Positions 1 to 7,253 are shown, counted from the stretch's first letter. The stretch: 41,278 nt of DNA from Candidatus Bacteroides pullicola (GCA_019115825.1 DXCV01000078.1:1-41278); one strand, 5' to 3'. The notes: generated from the sequence alone by a model not told the origin. Numbers and translations: made by a program.

Positions 1-559
1 TCTCCGTGGCGGTGGCGGCCACCAGCTCCAGCGTCTCCACGTAGGTTTTGCGGGCCTCCTGGTAGCGCACCGGCTCGATGCGCTTGTCCCACTTCAGGCT
101 GTTGTAGCCGAAGAGGCTTTGCCGGTAGCCCACCATCACGGGCGAGGTCTGCCACGACGAGCTATGGTCGCTCAGCATGTCCAGCCGCTGGGCGGAGGTG
201 CTGAGGAAGAAAGTGCCGCCGGTCAGTGCCACGTTTTGCGTGACGCTCAGGGTGAGGTCGGTGCTCAGCAGGTTTTGCTCCACGAAGCGCACCGAGCCGT
301 CGCCCAGGGTGATGCGGTTGATGGCACGGTCCATATAGGGTTCGGAGCTGAGCGTCAGGGCGGGCAGGTAGTTGGCGCGGTAGTAGCGGTAGTTCCAATA
401 GGCGGAGCGGAAGGTGTGGCGGGCGCTCTGCGCGTCGGGCGACAGGTCGCGGGCACGTTCGATGGTCTGCTGCAACGTCAGCGTCAGGGCCTGCCCCTGT
501 GCGGCGGCGGGCATCGCCAGGGCGAGGAGCAGGAGGCTGTATAGGATACGATGCTTCAT
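1..559 (-). CDS. TolC-family outer membrane efflux protein, N-terminal part (cut by window edge)
   Basis: Reading the minus strand from the ATG at 559 gives an open frame of about 186 codons that runs off the left edge without a stop. It begins with a signal peptide (MKHRILYSLLLLALAMPAAA), followed by LTLQQTIERARDLSPDAQSA, the usual start of the first helical segment of TolC-like outer-membrane factors, in which a short strand leads into the helix before the beta-barrel strands. TolC-type proteins form the outer-membrane channel of tripartite exporters. The inner-membrane pump and adaptor genes would lie to the left, outside the window. A sigma-54-like promoter and two palindromes sit directly upstream, and a sigma-54 activator/kinase pair diverges from it, so its expression is probably controlled by that pair (inference). 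The family assignment is good; the transported substrate cannot be read. Confidence 0.8.
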   Translation of the reverse strand, partial: MKHRILYSLLLLALAMPAAAQGQALTLTLQQTIERARDLSPDAQSARHTFRSAYWNYRYYRANYLPALTLSSEPYMDRAINRITLGDGSVRFVEQNLLSTDLTLSVTQNVALTGGTFFLSTSAQRLDMLSDHSSSWQTSPVMVGYRQSLFGYNSLKWDKRIEPVRYQEARKTYVETLELVAATATE

Positions 560-587
560 AACAATGCTATTGGTCACGGATAAGGTA

Positions 588-603
588 TCAAATCCCGTGC
601 CAA
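588..603 (-). promoter_or_regulatory. Candidate sigma-54 (-24/-12) promoter for the TolC-type gene
   Basis: On the minus strand TTGGCACGGGATTTGA matches the sigma-54 consensus TGGCAC-N5-TTGC. The -24 element is perfect and the GG-to-G spacing is the required 10 nt. The -12 dinucleotide is GA instead of GC. A start near 577 would give a leader of about 18 nt before the ATG at 559. The match is seen in the sequence; activity is inferred. Confidence 0.55.
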
Positions 604-658
604 ACAGGCAACGCATTGTTTTACAGGGATTAAGACGATGGTGGAACCGCCCGGCCGT

Positions 659-672
659 GTGCGTTCCCGCAC
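659..672. promoter_or_regulatory. Palindrome 1, candidate enhancer site for the sigma-54 activator
   Basis: GTGCG-TTCC-CGCAC is a perfect inverted repeat with 5-bp arms and a 4-bp spacer. With the second copy at 679-694 it lies roughly 80-120 bp upstream of the predicted sigma-54 start, which is the usual place for activator-binding enhancers of NtrC-type regulators. Confidence 0.5.
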
Positions 673-678
673 AAAAAA

Positions 679-694
679 CGTGCGTATCCGCACG
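679..694. promoter_or_regulatory. Palindrome 2, candidate enhancer site for the sigma-54 activator
   Basis: CGTGCG-TATC-CGCACG is a perfect inverted repeat with 6-bp arms. It shares the core TGCG-N4-CGCA with the site at 659-672. The two centres are 21 bp apart, two turns of the helix, so two dimers would bind the same face. It also lies about 25 bp upstream of the -7 box at 717-724, so it could influence the regulator's own promoter. Confidence 0.5.
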
Positions 695-716
695 CACAAC
701 ACACGGATATTATGCC

Positions 717-724
717 TATCTTTG
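717..724 (+). promoter_or_regulatory. Bacteroidota-type -7 box for the regulator/kinase operon
   Basis: TATCTTTG matches TAnnTTTG exactly. No convincing -33 TTTG is seen at the right distance; that region is next to palindrome 2. A start near 731 would give a leader of about 165 nt that contains the two hairpins listed below. Confidence 0.4.
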
Positions 725-749
725 CGGGCAGGAAGATAAATAGGAATTT

Positions 750-767
750 AGCGCGCGCAAGCGCGCT
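750..767 (+). other. GC-rich hairpin with a GCAA tetraloop in the regulator leader
   Basis: AGCGCGC-GCAA-GCGCGCT forms a perfect 7-bp stem closed by a GNRA-type tetraloop. No U-tract follows it, so it does not look like a terminator. It directly follows the 15-mer ATAAATAGGAATTTA (736-750), which recurs at 41156-41170. Confidence 0.5.
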
Positions 768-872
768 TTAATGAAGAATTAAAAATTAAGAATGAAGAAT
801 TGGCGCGTGGCGTCTGAAGGGGTTCCTACAGAATTCTTCATTCTTAATTCTTAATTCATCATTCTTCATTAA
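768..872. repeat. AT-rich inverted repeat (family A)
   Basis: The left arm at 768-801 (starting TTAATGAAGAATT) pairs with the right arm at 832-872 (ending TTCTTCATTAA), around a loop of about 30 nt. The right arm carries a few extra bases. A related single copy lies at 11822-11867, sharing the 18-mer AATTAAAAATTAAGAATG. It looks like a dispersed intergenic element. The element fills most of the space before the regulator start codon at 896. Confidence 0.65.
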
Positions 873-895
873 ATAGATAAATTATCATTTATACA

Positions 896-2278
896 ATGGA
901 CAAACTCGGAAAAATCCTCATCGTGGACGACAACGAAGACGTGCTCTTCGCCCTCAACCTGCTGCTGGAGCCGCTGGCGGAGAAGGTCAAGGTGGCCGTC
1001 ACGCCCGAACGCATCGAACACTTCATGCGCACCTTCGGCCCCGACCTCATCCTGCTGGACATGAACTTCAGCCGCGACGTGGTGAGCGGGCAGGAGGGCT
1101 TCGACGCACTGAAGCAGATCCTGCGCCTCGACCCGCAGGCGGTGGTCATCTTTATGACCGCCTACGCCGACACGGACAAGGCCGTGCGTGCCATCAAGGC
1201 CGGCGCCACCGACTTCATCCCCAAGCCGTGGGAGAAGGAGAAACTGCTGGCCACCCTCTCTTCTGGCATGAAGCTGCGCCGCTCCCGCTGTGAGGTGTCC
1301 TTGCTGAAGGAGCAGGTGGAGGTGCTGAGTGACCCGGCGGGCGGCATGGGCGACGACCGCTTCATCGGACAGTCCGAACCCATGCGCCAGGTATTGGCCA
1401 CCGTGGAAAAGTTGCGCGAGGCCGATGCCAATGTATTGGTGTTGGGCGAGAACGGCACGGGCAAGGATGTCATCGCCCGGATGCTCTACCGCTGTTCGCC
1501 CCGCCACGGCCGCCCCTTCGTCACCATCGACCTGGGCAGCATCCCCGAGCAACTGTTCGAGAGCGAGCTCTTCGGCTACGAGAAGGGCGCCTTCACCGAT
1601 GCCCGCAAGTCCAAGGCCGGGCGTATGGAGGCGGCCACGGGCGGCACGCTCTTCCTCGACGAGATTGGCAACCTCTCCCTGCCCATGCAGGCTAAGCTGC
1701 TCACTGCGCTGGAGAAACGGCAGATTGTCCGCCTGGGCGGCACGCAGCCCACGCCCATCGACGTGCGCCTCATCTGTGCCGCCAATGCCGACATCCATCG
1801 CCTGGTGGAGGAGGGGCGCTTCCGCCAAGACCTGCTCTATCGCATCAACACCATCGAGCTGCACATACCCCCCTTGCGTGAGCGGGGCGACGACATCCTT
1901 CTCCTGGCCGACCACTTCCTGCAACGCTATGCCCGCAAGTATGGCAAGGAGATGCGTGGCTTGACACGCGAGGCGAAGAACAAGCTGCTGCGCTATGCCT
2001 GGCCGGGCAATGTGCGCGAGCTGCAACATACCCTGGAGCGGGCCGTGCTGCTGGGCGGCGGGTCGTTGCTCCGCCCGGAGGATTTCCCCCTGCAGCCGTC
2101 TGCCATCCCCTCCGCCAAAGCCGCGGAGGAAAGTCGCACGCTGAATCTGGAGCAACTGGAGCGTGAGGCCGTGGAGCAAGCCTTGCGCCTCAGCGGCGGC
2201 AACATGACCCGCGCGGCGGAGTATCTGGGCATCACCCGCTTCGCCCTCTATCGTAAACTGGAAAAACTGGGCTTATGA
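896..2278 (+). CDS. Sigma-54-dependent response regulator (NtrC family)
   Basis: A 460-residue three-domain activator. The receiver domain (residues about 5-120) has the acidic pair D11/D12, phosphoacceptor D55 in LILLDMNF, T88 and the conserved lysine K110. The AAA+ domain (about 153-395) has Walker A GENGTGKD at 183-190, the sigma-54 contact loop at 230-235 reading GAFTDA instead of GAFTGA, and Walker B in GTLFLDE ending at residue 255. The C-terminus (about 420-460) is a Fis-type helix-turn-helix (GGNMTRAAEYLGITRFALY). On phosphorylation such proteins hydrolyse ATP to open sigma-54 promoters. Its stop overlaps the start of the kinase gene (ATGA), so the two are co-translated. The divergent TolC-type gene with its sigma-54-like promoter is the obvious target (inference). 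Confidence 0.93.
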   Translation: MDKLGKILIVDDNEDVLFALNLLLEPLAEKVKVAVTPERIEHFMRTFGPDLILLDMNFSRDVVSGQEGFDALKQILRLDPQAVVIFMTAYADTDKAVRAIKAGATDFIPKPWEKEKLLATLSSGMKLRRSRCEVSLLKEQVEVLSDPAGGMGDDRFIGQSEPMRQVLATVEKLREADANVLVLGENGTGKDVIARMLYRCSPRHGRPFVTIDLGSIPEQLFESELFGYEKGAFTDARKSKAGRMEAATGGTLFLDEIGNLSLPMQAKLLTALEKRQIVRLGGTQPTPIDVRLICAANADIHRLVEEGRFRQDLLYRINTIELHIPPLRERGDDILLLADHFLQRYARKYGKEMRGLTREAKNKLLRYAWPGNVRELQHTLERAVLLGGGSLLRPEDFPLQPSAIPSAKAAEESRTLNLEQLEREAVEQALRLSGGNMTRAAEYLGITRFALYRKLEKLGL

Positions 2279-3243
2279 TACGCTATTCCCTCCTCGTCAT
2301 CCTCCACGTGGCAGGTATCGCCCTGCTGTCCGTGGCTGCCTACTGGCTGGGCGTGCGCGGCTTGTGGTTCAGCACGGCGGCGTGCGGCCTCCTGCTGGTG
2401 GTCCTCGGTGTGCGCCTCTACCGGATGCAGTTGGTGCAGTTGCGCATGATGCGCCGCCTGGCCGAGAGTCTTCGGCATGAAGACATGAACCTGTCCTTCC
2501 GCTCGCCCTATCGCAACCACGCCATGGAGGAGATGGCCGACGAACTGAGCGACGCCATACGTGAGTTCCGCACCCGCCAGTTGGAGCGCAACGAGATGGA
2601 GGCGTGGCAGAAGCTCATCCGCGTCTTGACCCACGAAATCATGAACTCCATCACTCCCATCCTTTCCCTGAGCGAGACGTTGAGCGACCGCCCGGTGGAC
2701 GAGCGCAGCTACGCCCTGATGCAGCAGGGCATGCGCACCATCTGCCGCCGCAGCAAGGGTCTGCTGGAGTTTGTGGAGAACTACCGCAAGCTGACGCGCC
2801 TACCGTCGCCTGTGCGCCGTCCCGTCTCCATCCGCGAGCTGCTGTCCGACCTCCGCAAGCTTTACCCCGACCATCCCGCCCTCCGCATCTATCTTCCCGC
2901 GGACGACATCATTGTCTATATGGACCGCCCCCAGGTGGAGCAGGTGCTCATCAACCTGGTGAAGAACGCCCTCGAGGCCTGTGCCAAGCGCACCGACCCC
3001 CTCATTGAGGTGGGCACGTCCACTGCCCTGTCGTGGAAATGCCTCATCTATGTGCGCGACAACGGCGAGGGCATCCTCCCCGGCGTGCAGGACAAGGTGT
3101 TCGTCCCCTTCTTCACCACCAAGCCCGGCGGCTCGGGCATCGGCCTCAGCCTCTGCCGCCAAATCATGAACCGCCACGGCGGCAACATCGTGTTGCAGTC
3201 CGCCGTGGGGCAGGGCAGTTGCTTCACGTTGCAGTTTCCGTGA
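2275..3243 (+). CDS. Sensor histidine kinase, partner of the sigma-54 activator
   Basis: A 322-residue kinase. Two hydrophobic segments at about residues 4-25 and 30-47 anchor it in the inner membrane with almost no periplasmic loop, so there is no room for a classic external sensor domain. The H-box VLTHEIMNS places the phosphorylated histidine at H120. The ATPase domain shows the N-box (VKNALEA, N231), the G1 motif DNGEG (262-266) and the G2 motif GGSGIGLSL (285-293). The start codon overlaps the regulator stop as ATGA. The signal could be membrane stress or a membrane-embedded ligand, as with other kinases with short loops (inference). It converges with argS; an inverted repeat at 3244-3279 (GAGCGG/CCGCTC) may separate the two transcripts. 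Confidence 0.92.
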   Translation: MIRYSLLVILHVAGIALLSVAAYWLGVRGLWFSTAACGLLLVVLGVRLYRMQLVQLRMMRRLAESLRHEDMNLSFRSPYRNHAMEEMADELSDAIREFRTRQLERNEMEAWQKLIRVLTHEIMNSITPILSLSETLSDRPVDERSYALMQQGMRTICRRSKGLLEFVENYRKLTRLPSPVRRPVSIRELLSDLRKLYPDHPALRIYLPADDIIVYMDRPQVEQVLINLVKNALEACAKRTDPLIEVGTSTALSWKCLIYVRDNGEGILPGVQDKVFVPFFTTKPGGSGIGLSLCRQIMNRHGGNIVLQSAVGQGSCFTLQFP

Positions 3244-3267
3244 GAGCGGGTAAATGATGATGGCTGG

Positions 3268-5061
3268 TTACATCCGCTCCGGCACCTCGATGCCCAGCAG
3301 ACCCATGCCCAGCTTCACGATCTTCGCCACTTCGGCCGAGAGCACCAGGCGGAAGAGGCGCACGGCCTCGTTCTCCTCGCGCAGGATGCTGAAGTCGTGG
3401 TAGAACTGGTTGTACTCCTTCACCAGGTCGTAGCAGTAGTTGGCGATGACGGACGGGCTGTAGTCCGTGCCTGCCTGACGCACCACGCCGGCAAAGTCGG
3501 CCAGCATCTGCACCAGTCCTTCTTCCTTCGTGCTGAGGCTGATGCCCTCGGGCAGGCGTTCGGGCAGGGAGATGCCTGCCTCGGCGGCCTTGCGCAGCAC
3601 CGAGCGGATGCGGGCGTAGGTGTACTGGATGAAAGGGCCCGTGTTGCCGTTGAAGTCAATGGACTCCTTGGGGTTGAACGTCATGTTTTTGCGGGCGTCC
3701 ACCTTGAGGATGAAGTACTTCAGTGCGCCCAGGCCCACGATGCGGGCGATGTTTTCTGCTTCCTCCGGTGTCAGGCCGTCCAGCTTGCCCAGGTCGCCGC
3801 TCGTCTCGCGGGCGGTGGCAATCATCTCCGCCATCAGGTCGTCGGCGTCCACCACGGTGCCCTCGCGGCTCTTCATTTTGCCTTCGGGCAGCTCCACCAT
3901 GCCGTAGGAGAAGTGCACCAGGCTCTTGCCCCACTCGAAGCCCAGGCGGTCCAGCAGGATGGAGAGCACCTGGAAGTGGTAGTTCTGCTCATTGCCCACG
4001 ACGTAGATCATCTTGTCGATGGGGTAGTCGGCGAAGCGCTGCTCGGCGGTACCGATGTCCTGCGTCATGTAGACCGACGTGCCGTCCGAGCGGAGCAGCA
4101 GCTTGTGGTCCAGTCCTTCGTTCGTGAGGTCGGCCCACACGGAGCCGTCTTCCTTGCGGTAGAACAGACCTTTGTCAAGGCCTTCGGGGACTTTCTTCTT
4201 GCCCTCCAGGTAGGTGTTGGATTCGTAGTATATCTTGTCGAAGCTGACGCCCATCATGCGGTACGTCTCGTCGAAGCCCGCATACACCCAGTCGTTCATC
4301 TTCTGCCACAGGGCGCGTACTTCAGGGTCGCCGGCTTCCCACTTCACGAGCATCTCGCGTGCTTCCTTCATCAGCGGGGCGTTGGCCTCGGCCTCTTCCT
4401 TCGTCTGACCCTGCTCCATCAGTTCGGCCACCTCGGCCTTGTAGTGCTTGTCGAAGGCCACGTAGTAGTCGCCGATGAGGTGGTCGCCCTTCTTGCCAGA
4501 GGATTCGGGTGTCTCGCCGTTGCCATACTTCAGCCACGCCAGCATGGACTTGCAGATGTGTATGCCGCGGTCGTTGACGATGTTGGTCTTCACCACGCGG
4601 TTGCCGTTGGCGGCGATGATGTTGGCCAGGGCGTTGCCCAGCAGGTTGTTGCGCACGTGTCCCAGGTGGAGGGGCTTGTTGGTGTTGGGCGACGAATACT
4701 CTATCATCACCAGCGGCGATTGCTCCGTGGCGGGTGTCAGTCCGTATTGCTCGTCTGCGTGGATGTCGTCCAGCAGTTCAATCCAAGCGGCGGGAGCCAC
4801 GGTGAGGTTCAGGAAGCCCTTGATGACGTTGTAGGCGGCCACAGCGGGTTCGTTGGCCACGAGGTATTCGCCTATCTCCTGCGCCGTCTGCTCGGGCCCC
4901 TTGCGGGACATGCGCAGGAAGGGGAACACTACGAGTGTCAGGTGTCCTTCAAACTCTTTCTTCGTCTTCTGCAACTGCACTTGCGCTTCGGGCACGTCCT
5001 GCCCGTAGAGTGCTTTCAGGCCGCTCACGACGGCGGCGGTCAGTTTTTCTTCTATCTTCAT
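3268..5061 (-). CDS. argS: Arginyl-tRNA synthetase
   Basis: A class I synthetase that charges tRNA-Arg. The frame can be opened 33 nt further upstream, but the ATG at 5061 (MKIEEKLTAAVVSGLKALYG) fits the family N-terminus; from it the protein is 597 residues. The upstream extension would start only about two codons behind the -7 box at 5092-5099. Motifs: HLGH (about residues 132-135, the HIGH signature) in NTNKPLHLGHVRNN, and GKMKSREG as the KMSKS equivalent. The N-terminal Add-1 tRNA-binding domain and the C-terminal DALR anticodon-binding domain are both present by length and sequence. The ptuB-like gene upstream on the same strand ends inside the argS promoter, so read-through from the defence cassette into argS is possible. 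Confidence 0.97.
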   Translation of the reverse strand: MKIEEKLTAAVVSGLKALYGQDVPEAQVQLQKTKKEFEGHLTLVVFPFLRMSRKGPEQTAQEIGEYLVANEPAVAAYNVIKGFLNLTVAPAAWIELLDDIHADEQYGLTPATEQSPLVMIEYSSPNTNKPLHLGHVRNNLLGNALANIIAANGNRVVKTNIVNDRGIHICKSMLAWLKYGNGETPESSGKKGDHLIGDYYVAFDKHYKAEVAELMEQGQTKEEAEANAPLMKEAREMLVKWEAGDPEVRALWQKMNDWVYAGFDETYRMMGVSFDKIYYESNTYLEGKKKVPEGLDKGLFYRKEDGSVWADLTNEGLDHKLLLRSDGTSVYMTQDIGTAEQRFADYPIDKMIYVVGNEQNYHFQVLSILLDRLGFEWGKSLVHFSYGMVELPEGKMKSREGTVVDADDLMAEMIATARETSGDLGKLDGLTPEEAENIARIVGLGALKYFILKVDARKNMTFNPKESIDFNGNTGPFIQYTYARIRSVLRKAAEAGISLPERLPEGISLSTKEEGLVQMLADFAGVVRQAGTDYSPSVIANYCYDLVKEYNQFYHDFSILREENEAVRLFRLVLSAEVAKIVKLGMGLLGIEVPERM

Positions 5062-5081
5062 TGATGGTAAATGTTTTCTGT

Positions 5082-5759
5082 TTAATGGGCACAAAGATAC
5101 GACAATAATTTGATTTTGCTGATATATATAGTGCTCATCAGGCTATAAGGGCTGTCCGGTTGCATGAATAGTTGCAATCTGCGCATTTCTTCGGCTGTGC
5201 AACGGTCTCTGCCTTCTTTTATCAAGTTGTCCTGTATGTTTATGATAACTTTTGCAATTCTGTTCAGCCATTTGGCTCGTTTGCTGTCCAGCAGTTCCGT
5301 GTTGAGACGATATTTTTGGATGGTATTCAAACCTTTTACAGAGCCGGGTACAGCCCGTATTACTTCGTCTTCAAACGTGATGTTGGCTTGGATTTCCTCG
5401 TCGCTGTCCCGACAGGGGTCGAGGGCAGCGGTTACGGGGATTACATTGGCCGGTGCTTTGTCGTTGCAGTTGGGGCAGGCCAGGTAGAGATTGCCCCATT
5501 CATACGCTTTGGATGCATCAACAGATACTTCCACTAGATGGTCTACCTCCTTGGGCGTGTCGGTCAGCGGGCTTTCGCAATAAAAGCACTTGCCATGCGA
5601 CATGGCCCATAGCTGTTCCCTTACATCCTTGTGGGCATATTTGCTGCTGTCAGGCCTGGCTTGTGGATGGGTCGCCAGCTTTTCCTCATATTTCCGTTGC
5701 CATTCTGCCTGCTTGCGGGCGAGGATGTCCGGGCAAGGCAATCTGTCTATGTGTCTCAT
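5082..5759 (-). CDS. ptuB: PtuB-like HNH endonuclease of a Septu-type defence pair
   Basis: A 225-residue protein with a zinc-supported HNH fold: C58-x2-C61 in KCFYCESPL, D73-H74 in EVDHL, N90 in WGNLYLACPNC, and C95-x2-C98. The third HNH position reads as lysine or asparagine (CNDKA), as in many members of the TIGR02646/PtuB group. Such proteins are the nuclease half of Septu systems and also occur with retron reverse transcriptases, but no reverse transcriptase is in this window. The start codon overlaps the ATPase stop (ATGA), so the two are translationally coupled. The last codons (LLSYLCAH) are encoded by the argS promoter region. GC content is visibly lower than in argS, which suggests transfer. 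Function is inferred from domain pairing. Confidence 0.78.
   Translation of the reverse strand: MRHIDRLPCPDILARKQAEWQRKYEEKLATHPQARPDSSKYAHKDVREQLWAMSHGKCFYCESPLTDTPKEVDHLVEVSVDASKAYEWGNLYLACPNCNDKAPANVIPVTAALDPCRDSDEEIQANITFEDEVIRAVPGSVKGLNTIQKYRLNTELLDSKRAKWLNRIAKVIINIQDNLIKEGRDRCTAEEMRRLQLFMQPDSPYSLMSTIYISKIKLLSYLCAH
5092..5099 (-). promoter_or_regulatory. argS -7 box, lying inside the 3' end of the ptuB-like gene
   Basis: On the minus strand TATCTTTG (5099 to 5092) matches TAnnTTTG, about 30 nt before the argS ATG. It is part of the 17-bp sequence repeated at 7026-7042. The same bases encode residues near the C-terminus of the HNH protein. Confidence 0.6.
5092..5108. repeat. 17-bp direct repeat, argS side of the Septu-like cassette
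   Basis: CAAAGATACGACAATAA occurs here and, identically, at 7026-7042; the flanking bases differ at both ends. The two copies bracket almost all of the ATPase/HNH cassette, and each contains a -7 box read on the minus strand. Confidence 0.75.
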
Positions 5760-6970
5760 TGTTCCAATCCTTTCAGTTTATCCTCAATGTCCAGATATGC
5801 AAAATACTCCGGGTTGATGCGTGAAAGTTCCTTGGCTATGTCCTGGGCTTTTCCCAGTTCGTTGGCTTCGATGGCCTTTTTCCGGTCTTGTTGCAGTTGT
5901 GTAATCCGTTCGTTAAACGGTTGCACGTTAAATGCATCGCTCATCAGTACTTCATCCACGGGGAGGTTGTCATAGACATCCGTCTCGTCAAAGACCTGGC
6001 TGCAGCCGGGTTGTGGCTTGCAGGTGTAGATGCGCATTCCCGGCAGGGAGGATACGATGAATGGGGAATGCGTGGTAAGTATGATTTGCATTTGTGGAAA
6101 CATCTTGCGCAAGATGGACAAGATGGCCTTTTGCCATTTGGGATGCAAATGAGTCTCAATTTCGTCTATCAGGAGCAAGCCGGGAGTCTTCTGAAGTTGG
6201 GCTATCGGTGCATTGCGCAGCGTGGTGACCGAATACATCTTGCAGAGCAGGAGCACGATATGTTCTATCAGGAAGATGTTGCCACTGCTCAATTTGTCTA
6301 GGGTAACTTCCCTTCCATTCTGTTCGATGACGGGTTGCAGATCTGTGCGGCGCACATATTTGAATTGGCCATTATCCACGCAGAGGTTGATGGCATGCTT
6401 GATTTGCTCATACAAGTATGTACCGGTAGTTTTTTCTTCGGGTACATCGCTGCTGCGCAGGTAGTCCACGTGGCAAATGAAGTTGGTCAACTGGAGATTG
6501 CTTTTCCTGTCCAACATCACGTCTTTCAGCACTTCTTCGTGTTGAATGCCCGTGATGGCGTGTATGGTGAAAGAATCTGTGGCAGTTCGTGAAGACCAAT
6601 AATCTATGATCCAAGGCTGGATGTCATCCCCCATTTGGTAGCCGCGCTGCAGATATTGGGCAACCCGTTTGTAATCTGCGGATCTAATATGACCGCCCAT
6701 TAATTCTTGGGAAACCAACTGTACATCCGCTCCATTGATGCAGGAGTCTATTTCTATTTTGAAGTTGGAGATGTCCGCTACAATGTTGCGCTCCAATGGC
6801 TGTCCGCTCAATGCTGCCCGGATAGCATCAATGATGACGGATTTTCCTGCACCGTTGACGCCGGTGATCACCGTGACCGGTTGTTTGTCTTCAGTAGCTT
6901 TCCAGGCAAACTGGAGCTCGGCTTCCTTGAACGGTCCTATGTTTTTCAGAAACAGACGTTTTATGTACAT
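5756..6970 (-). CDS. ptuA: PtuA-like ABC-type ATPase of a Septu-type defence pair
   Basis: A 404-residue SMC/ABC-like ATPase without membrane segments. Walker A is GVNGAGKS at residues 37-44, the signature-like motif is LSSGN at 227-231, Walker B is GLLLIDE at 264-270, and the switch histidine is H301 in LTTHSP. This order, with an N-terminal beta-strand IKRLFLKNIGPF, is that of PtuA, OLD and RecF-like ATPases. A charged, probably helical tail follows (about residues 350-404). It is shorter than the retron-associated PtuA proteins I know of. In Septu systems PtuA forms the ATP-binding scaffold that holds the PtuB nuclease and triggers it on phage infection (family knowledge). A 60-base sample near 6061 has about 43% GC, against about 67% in a sample of argS. 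Confidence 0.8.
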   Translation of the reverse strand: MYIKRLFLKNIGPFKEAELQFAWKATEDKQPVTVITGVNGAGKSVIIDAIRAALSGQPLERNIVADISNFKIEIDSCINGADVQLVSQELMGGHIRSADYKRVAQYLQRGYQMGDDIQPWIIDYWSSRTATDSFTIHAITGIQHEEVLKDVMLDRKSNLQLTNFICHVDYLRSSDVPEEKTTGTYLYEQIKHAINLCVDNGQFKYVRRTDLQPVIEQNGREVTLDKLSSGNIFLIEHIVLLLCKMYSVTTLRNAPIAQLQKTPGLLLIDEIETHLHPKWQKAILSILRKMFPQMQIILTTHSPFIVSSLPGMRIYTCKPQPGCSQVFDETDVYDNLPVDEVLMSDAFNVQPFNERITQLQQDRKKAIEANELGKAQDIAKELSRINPEYFAYLDIEDKLKGLEQ

Positions 6971-7025
6971 AAGTAGTAGAATTAATAAAATGAAAAAGCT
7001 ACAGGTTCGTTAATGAATACACCTG

Positions 7026-7033
7026 CAAAGATA
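7026..7033 (-). promoter_or_regulatory. -7 box of the ptuA-ptuB-like operon
   Basis: On the minus strand TATCTTTG (7033 to 7026) matches TAnnTTTG, with a TTG at 7059-7057 as possible -33 element (23-nt spacing). The expected start is about 48 nt before the ATPase ATG at 6970. Confidence 0.6.
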
Positions 7034-7042
7034 CGACAATAA
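7026..7042. repeat. 17-bp direct repeat, distal side of the Septu-like cassette
   Basis: A second, identical copy of CAAAGATACGACAATAA (first copy 5092-5108). It may be a target-site or promoter duplication made when the cassette arrived, or a promoter core gained by convergence; the former is favoured because nine of the bases lie outside the -7 box. Confidence 0.7.
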
Positions 7043-7092
7043 AACGAGATGGCGGGCAATTCGTTCAAGTTTCCTGCGTTATTCTTGAGTCA

Positions 7093-7182
7093 TATCCCCG
7101 TCCTTGCTTACCCGTACCTCCGCCCTCGCTTAGCCATACCTCCGCCCGTGCCCGCAGGTACGGGTAAGCGCGGGCGGGGATA
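7093..7182. repeat. GC-rich hairpin repeat (family B), copy 1
   Basis: Two 27-base arms (7093-7119 and 7156-7182) are reverse complements with three mismatches. Both contain CTTACCCGTACCT or its complement. The arms and loop are built from roughly 22-bp units of the type GTACCTCCGCCCTCGCTTA. A second copy made of direct units is at 28384-28463. It lies between the defence cassette and the AraC-type gene. Confidence 0.65.
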
Positions 7183-7253
7183 CAGGTGGGCACAATGGGG
7201 TGAACGGGAGGAAAAAGTGGCGGGGCGGAATGCTTGGTATCAACGCAAATGCT

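Noticed and set aside
869..2179. A 436-codon frame antisense to the sigma-54 activator
   Set aside because: The plus strand encodes an activator with all expected motifs; the antisense frame has none.
5082..7048. Retron (type I-A-like) instead of Septu
   Set aside because: PtuA/PtuB-like proteins also occur in retrons, but there is no reverse transcriptase frame, and the flanks are argS and an AraC-type gene.
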